Of a stretch of DNA of 64,000 nucleotides, positions 62,382 through 64,000 are shown in pieces; position 1 is the stretch's first letter; every line of letters begins with the position of its first letter. This stretch comes from Bifidobacterium stellenboschense (lineage in GTDB: Bacteria > Actinomycetota > Actinomycetes > Actinomycetales > Bifidobacteriaceae): the NCBI RefSeq assembly GCF_000741785.1, contig NZ_JGZP01000012.1, positions 186,001-250,000 of the forward strand, in the 5' to 3' direction. The position numbers and the translations under genes are program-made. The notes beneath the pieces were generated by a model that worked only from the letters and a program-made list of their open reading frames with translations, did not search any database and had not been told where the DNA came from.

Positions 62382-62788
62382 AACTCGTCTACCCGGTGGT
62401 CCTCTACCCGTCCGGAATCCCCGGCGGATACACCGTGCTCTGTCCCGACATGCCCGGCCTCGTCACCGAAGGCCGTAACCTCCCGGAAGCCCTCGATATG
62501 GCCGTGGACGCCGCCAGCGGCTGGGTCCTCGGAGAACTCGAGGAAGGCCGCCACGAACCCCATGCCACCAACATCGCCGACGTCAAACCCGACCAGCCCG
62601 ACGGCATCGTCACCCTCATCTCGCTGGACATGGACGCCTACGCGGCCAAATACGGCAAGAAAAGCGTCCGCAAGAACGTCACCATCCCCGCGTGGCTCGA
62701 CACGTTCGGCGAACAGCACGGCATCAACTACAGCGAAGTCCTGCGCGAAGGCCTCGAAAACCGCTACCGCAGCATGCAGGACGCCTGA
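62378..62788 (+). CDS. hicB: HicB-family antitoxin
   Basis: A 136-residue antitoxin. The N-terminal half is the partially degraded RNase H-like fold of HicB: YPVVLYPSGIPGGYTVLCPDMPGLVTEGRNLPEAL. The C-terminal part, KNVTIPAWLDTFGEQHGINYSEVLREGL, is a ribbon-helix-helix-type DNA-binding tail (quoted as TIPAWLDTFGEQHGINYSEV). It should neutralise HicA and repress the promoter upstream. Confidence 0.92.
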   Translation: MKLVYPVVLYPSGIPGGYTVLCPDMPGLVTEGRNLPEALDMAVDAASGWVLGELEEGRHEPHATNIADVKPDQPDGIVTLISLDMDAYAAKYGKKSVRKNVTIPAWLDTFGEQHGINYSEVLREGLENRYRSMQDA

Positions 62789-62795
62789 CGCAGAA

Positions 62796-62815
62796 TTATC
62801 CGATTATTATCCGAT
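62796..62815. repeat. Paired TTATCCGAT repeat, right
   Basis: Two copies of TTATCCGAT, beginning at 62,796 and 62,807, in the same orientation as the left pair. The spacing differs by one base. Located 7 bp after the hicB stop. Confidence 0.6.
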
Positions 62816-62873
62816 GGCTTCCGTAAGCACCGGTTGTCATCGAATTCGCCACGGGGCGTCGTTCGGAAGAAGA

Positions 62874-62908
62874 CGTACACGACAATATCCGTGATATTGT
62901 CGTGTACG
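62874..62908. terminator. Perfect 16-bp hairpin, probably bidirectional
   Basis: CGTACACGACAATATC and its exact complement flank a 3-base CGT loop. It lies between the convergent hicB and MFS genes. On the minus strand it is followed by TCTTCTTCC; on the plus strand by GCCTTTGG. A terminator for the MFS transcript is most likely. Confidence 0.7.
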
Positions 62909-63000
62909 GCCTTTGGTGCGTGGTCAACGGAGGAACGCCCACCACGGCCGAGTGAGCGGCGCGAAGACGCCCATGATTGATCCCGATGAACGAGCTGGGC

Positions 63001-64000
63001 TCAGAACCGCCACGTCACGCGTGCGACCAGTGGCAGCATCGCAGCGGCCAGCACGAACGTCATCGCCAGGACCGCTCCCGCCGGGAAGGCGCTGTACGCC
63101 CAGCCGTATGCGATCTGTCCGAGAGGCTGGGCGCACATGCTCGCGGAGAGCGCGAGCGACATCACTTTGCCGGTCATGGTCTCCGGGCAGTCCATCTGGA
63201 TCGCCGGCACGGCGATGAGGTTCGCACACGTGATGGCGACCATGGTTCCGCAGGTGCTCGCCGTGAGCACCGCGAGTCGCACTCCATCGCCGGCGGGAAG
63301 CGCCATGACGAGCGCCTGGGGCAGGATGGTGAGCGCGAACGCGGCGATCGACGTTGGGAATCGCCGCATGGCAAGCGACTTCGCAATCCGTCCGCCGACG
63401 AGCGCGCCGAGCAGGCCCGACGCTCCCACGAGACCATATGCCAGACCGTACGTCGTGGAACCGAATCCCAGCACGGTCCGCACCATATACGGGAAACCGA
63501 CCTCCGCATAGCCCGTCAACAGGAAGTTGAGCGCGGCGCAGATCAACACCAGATGCAGCACGTAGGGACGTTCGTGCGTGAGGAAACATCCGGCCGCGCG
63601 CAGATCGTCCAGAGCGGAGGCCCGTCCATCATCACAGCGCTCAGGCGCGTCAAGACGGATGAAGCACTCCACGACAGCGGCCGTGCCGAATCCCACGACC
63701 GTGACGCCCATCATGGGCATGGCGCCCACCGCCGCGTAGAGTACACCGCCGAGCACGGCCGGCACGAGCGTGCTCGTCTGGTTCACCACGTTCACCACGG
63801 CCATGGCGCGGCGCATCACGTCCTCACCGTGTGAGCGGAACATCTGCGGCAACGCCGCCTGCACCGTGGGCGTCTCCATGGCGTCGAGCACGGCGAGCAC
63901 CACCTGCATCACGGCTATCGCCGCCAGATTGAAGCCGATGGTCGAGAAGACCGTTGCGCAGGCGATCACTGTCACGGCGGAGAGTGCGTCGAGCATCACC
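63001..64000 (-). CDS. MFS transporter, C-terminal part (runs off the right edge)
   Basis: At least 332 codons with about ten membrane segments; the N-terminus lies beyond the window. Loop motif ALVGGRIAKSLAMRRFPTS is the later half of the family's repeated loop, and VLDAMETPTVQAALPQMFRS is typical of MFS_3 exporters of the EntS/macrolide type, as for the transporter at 26,360. The last residues VTWRF are the end of the protein. Substrate unknown. It ends 92 bp beyond a strong hairpin. Confidence 0.85.
   Translation of the reverse strand, partial: VMLDALSAVTVIACATVFSTIGFNLAAIAVMQVVLAVLDAMETPTVQAALPQMFRSHGEDVMRRAMAVVNVVNQTSTLVPAVLGGVLYAAVGAMPMMGVTVVGFGTAAVVECFIRLDAPERCDDGRASALDDLRAAGCFLTHERPYVLHLVLICAALNFLLTGYAEVGFPYMVRTVLGFGSTTYGLAYGLVGASGLLGALVGGRIAKSLAMRRFPTSIAAFALTILPQALVMALPAGDGVRLAVLTASTCGTMVAITCANLIAVPAIQMDCPETMTGKVMSLALSASMCAQPLGQIAYGWAYSAFPAGAVLAMTFVLAAAMLPLVARVTWRF

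Larger units (their letters stand above)
60664..62815. mobile_element. Small integrative island: integrase plus hicA-hicB beside tRNA-Pro
   Basis: A segment bounded by the two TTATCCGAT pairs contains a tyrosine recombinase and a HicAB toxin-antitoxin unit and lies 57 bp beyond a tRNA gene. These are the hallmarks of tRNA-targeted elements. I found no second copy of the tRNA 3' end before the right edge, so the true far boundary may be lost, decayed or outside the window. Confidence 0.6.

Noticed and set aside
60664..62815. TTATCCGAT pairs as the actual attL/attR core
   Set aside because: An integrase beside a tRNA gene normally uses the tRNA 3' end as core. The repeats are short, imperfectly spaced and do not match the tRNA, so they are more likely arm sites. 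No second copy of the tRNA end was seen up to 64,000.

Overview
The window is high-GC actinobacterial DNA, most likely from a Bifidobacterium. Supporting markers are a fused trpC-trpB gene, a eukaryotic-type UDP-glucose pyrophosphorylase, RbpA, a HelY/Mtr4-like helicase, and the actinobacterial block pgsA-DUF881-sbp-DUF881-FHA(GarA-like)-ftsR. Genus and species are inferred from gene content and were not checked against a database.

Positions 1-25,400 are an accessory, signalling-rich region. There are five NarL/LuxR-type two-component systems (one cut by the left edge) and four ABC transporter sets of the peptide-export or antimicrobial-peptide-immunity kind. In three places regulators and transporter genes lie together: HK/RR plus LanFEG-like ABC (2.0-6.6 kb), MacB/FtsX-like ABC plus HK/RR (6.7-11.1 kb), and RR/HK pairs around an EamA exporter and an SdpI-like membrane protein (19.1-24.6 kb). 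Toxin-antitoxin units and decaying genes are scattered among them: a HTH antitoxin with a frameshifted PIN toxin, MntA with a cut-off HepT joined to a response-regulator fragment, a 5'-truncated NimA-like gene, and an intact DinJ/YafQ pair.

Positions 25,500-38,700 hold a DUF2316 protein, a GNAT enzyme, and an MFS efflux pump preceded by an 11-codon leader peptide with attenuator-like RNA pairing. SRAP, TetR and a peptide-deformylase-like gene follow. Next is the most unusual locus: a nuclease-like protein followed by a 1,128-residue polypeptide joining a glyoxalase/VOC domain, an archaeo-eukaryotic primase domain, an SF2 helicase and a degenerate phospholipase-D-like domain. This resembles the TOTE-type conflict systems. 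Endonuclease IV, a quinone reductase-like flavoprotein and small hypotheticals complete the stretch.

Positions 38,800-60,600 are mainly core genome: an OmpR-type two-component system, trpCB-trpA, lgt, rpe, hisE-hisG, the pgsA to ftsR block, a HAD phosphatase, rbpA, helY, a PafBC-like WYL regulator, UDP-glucose pyrophosphorylase and tRNA-Pro(GGG).

Positions 60,600-64,000 carry a small integrative island beside the tRNA (tyrosine integrase, hicA-hicB, paired TTATCCGAT repeats) and the C-terminal part of an MFS transporter that runs off the right edge. Several genes appear to be transcribed leaderless: a TANNNT -10 box sits 6-8 bases before the start codon with no Shine-Dalgarno sequence.
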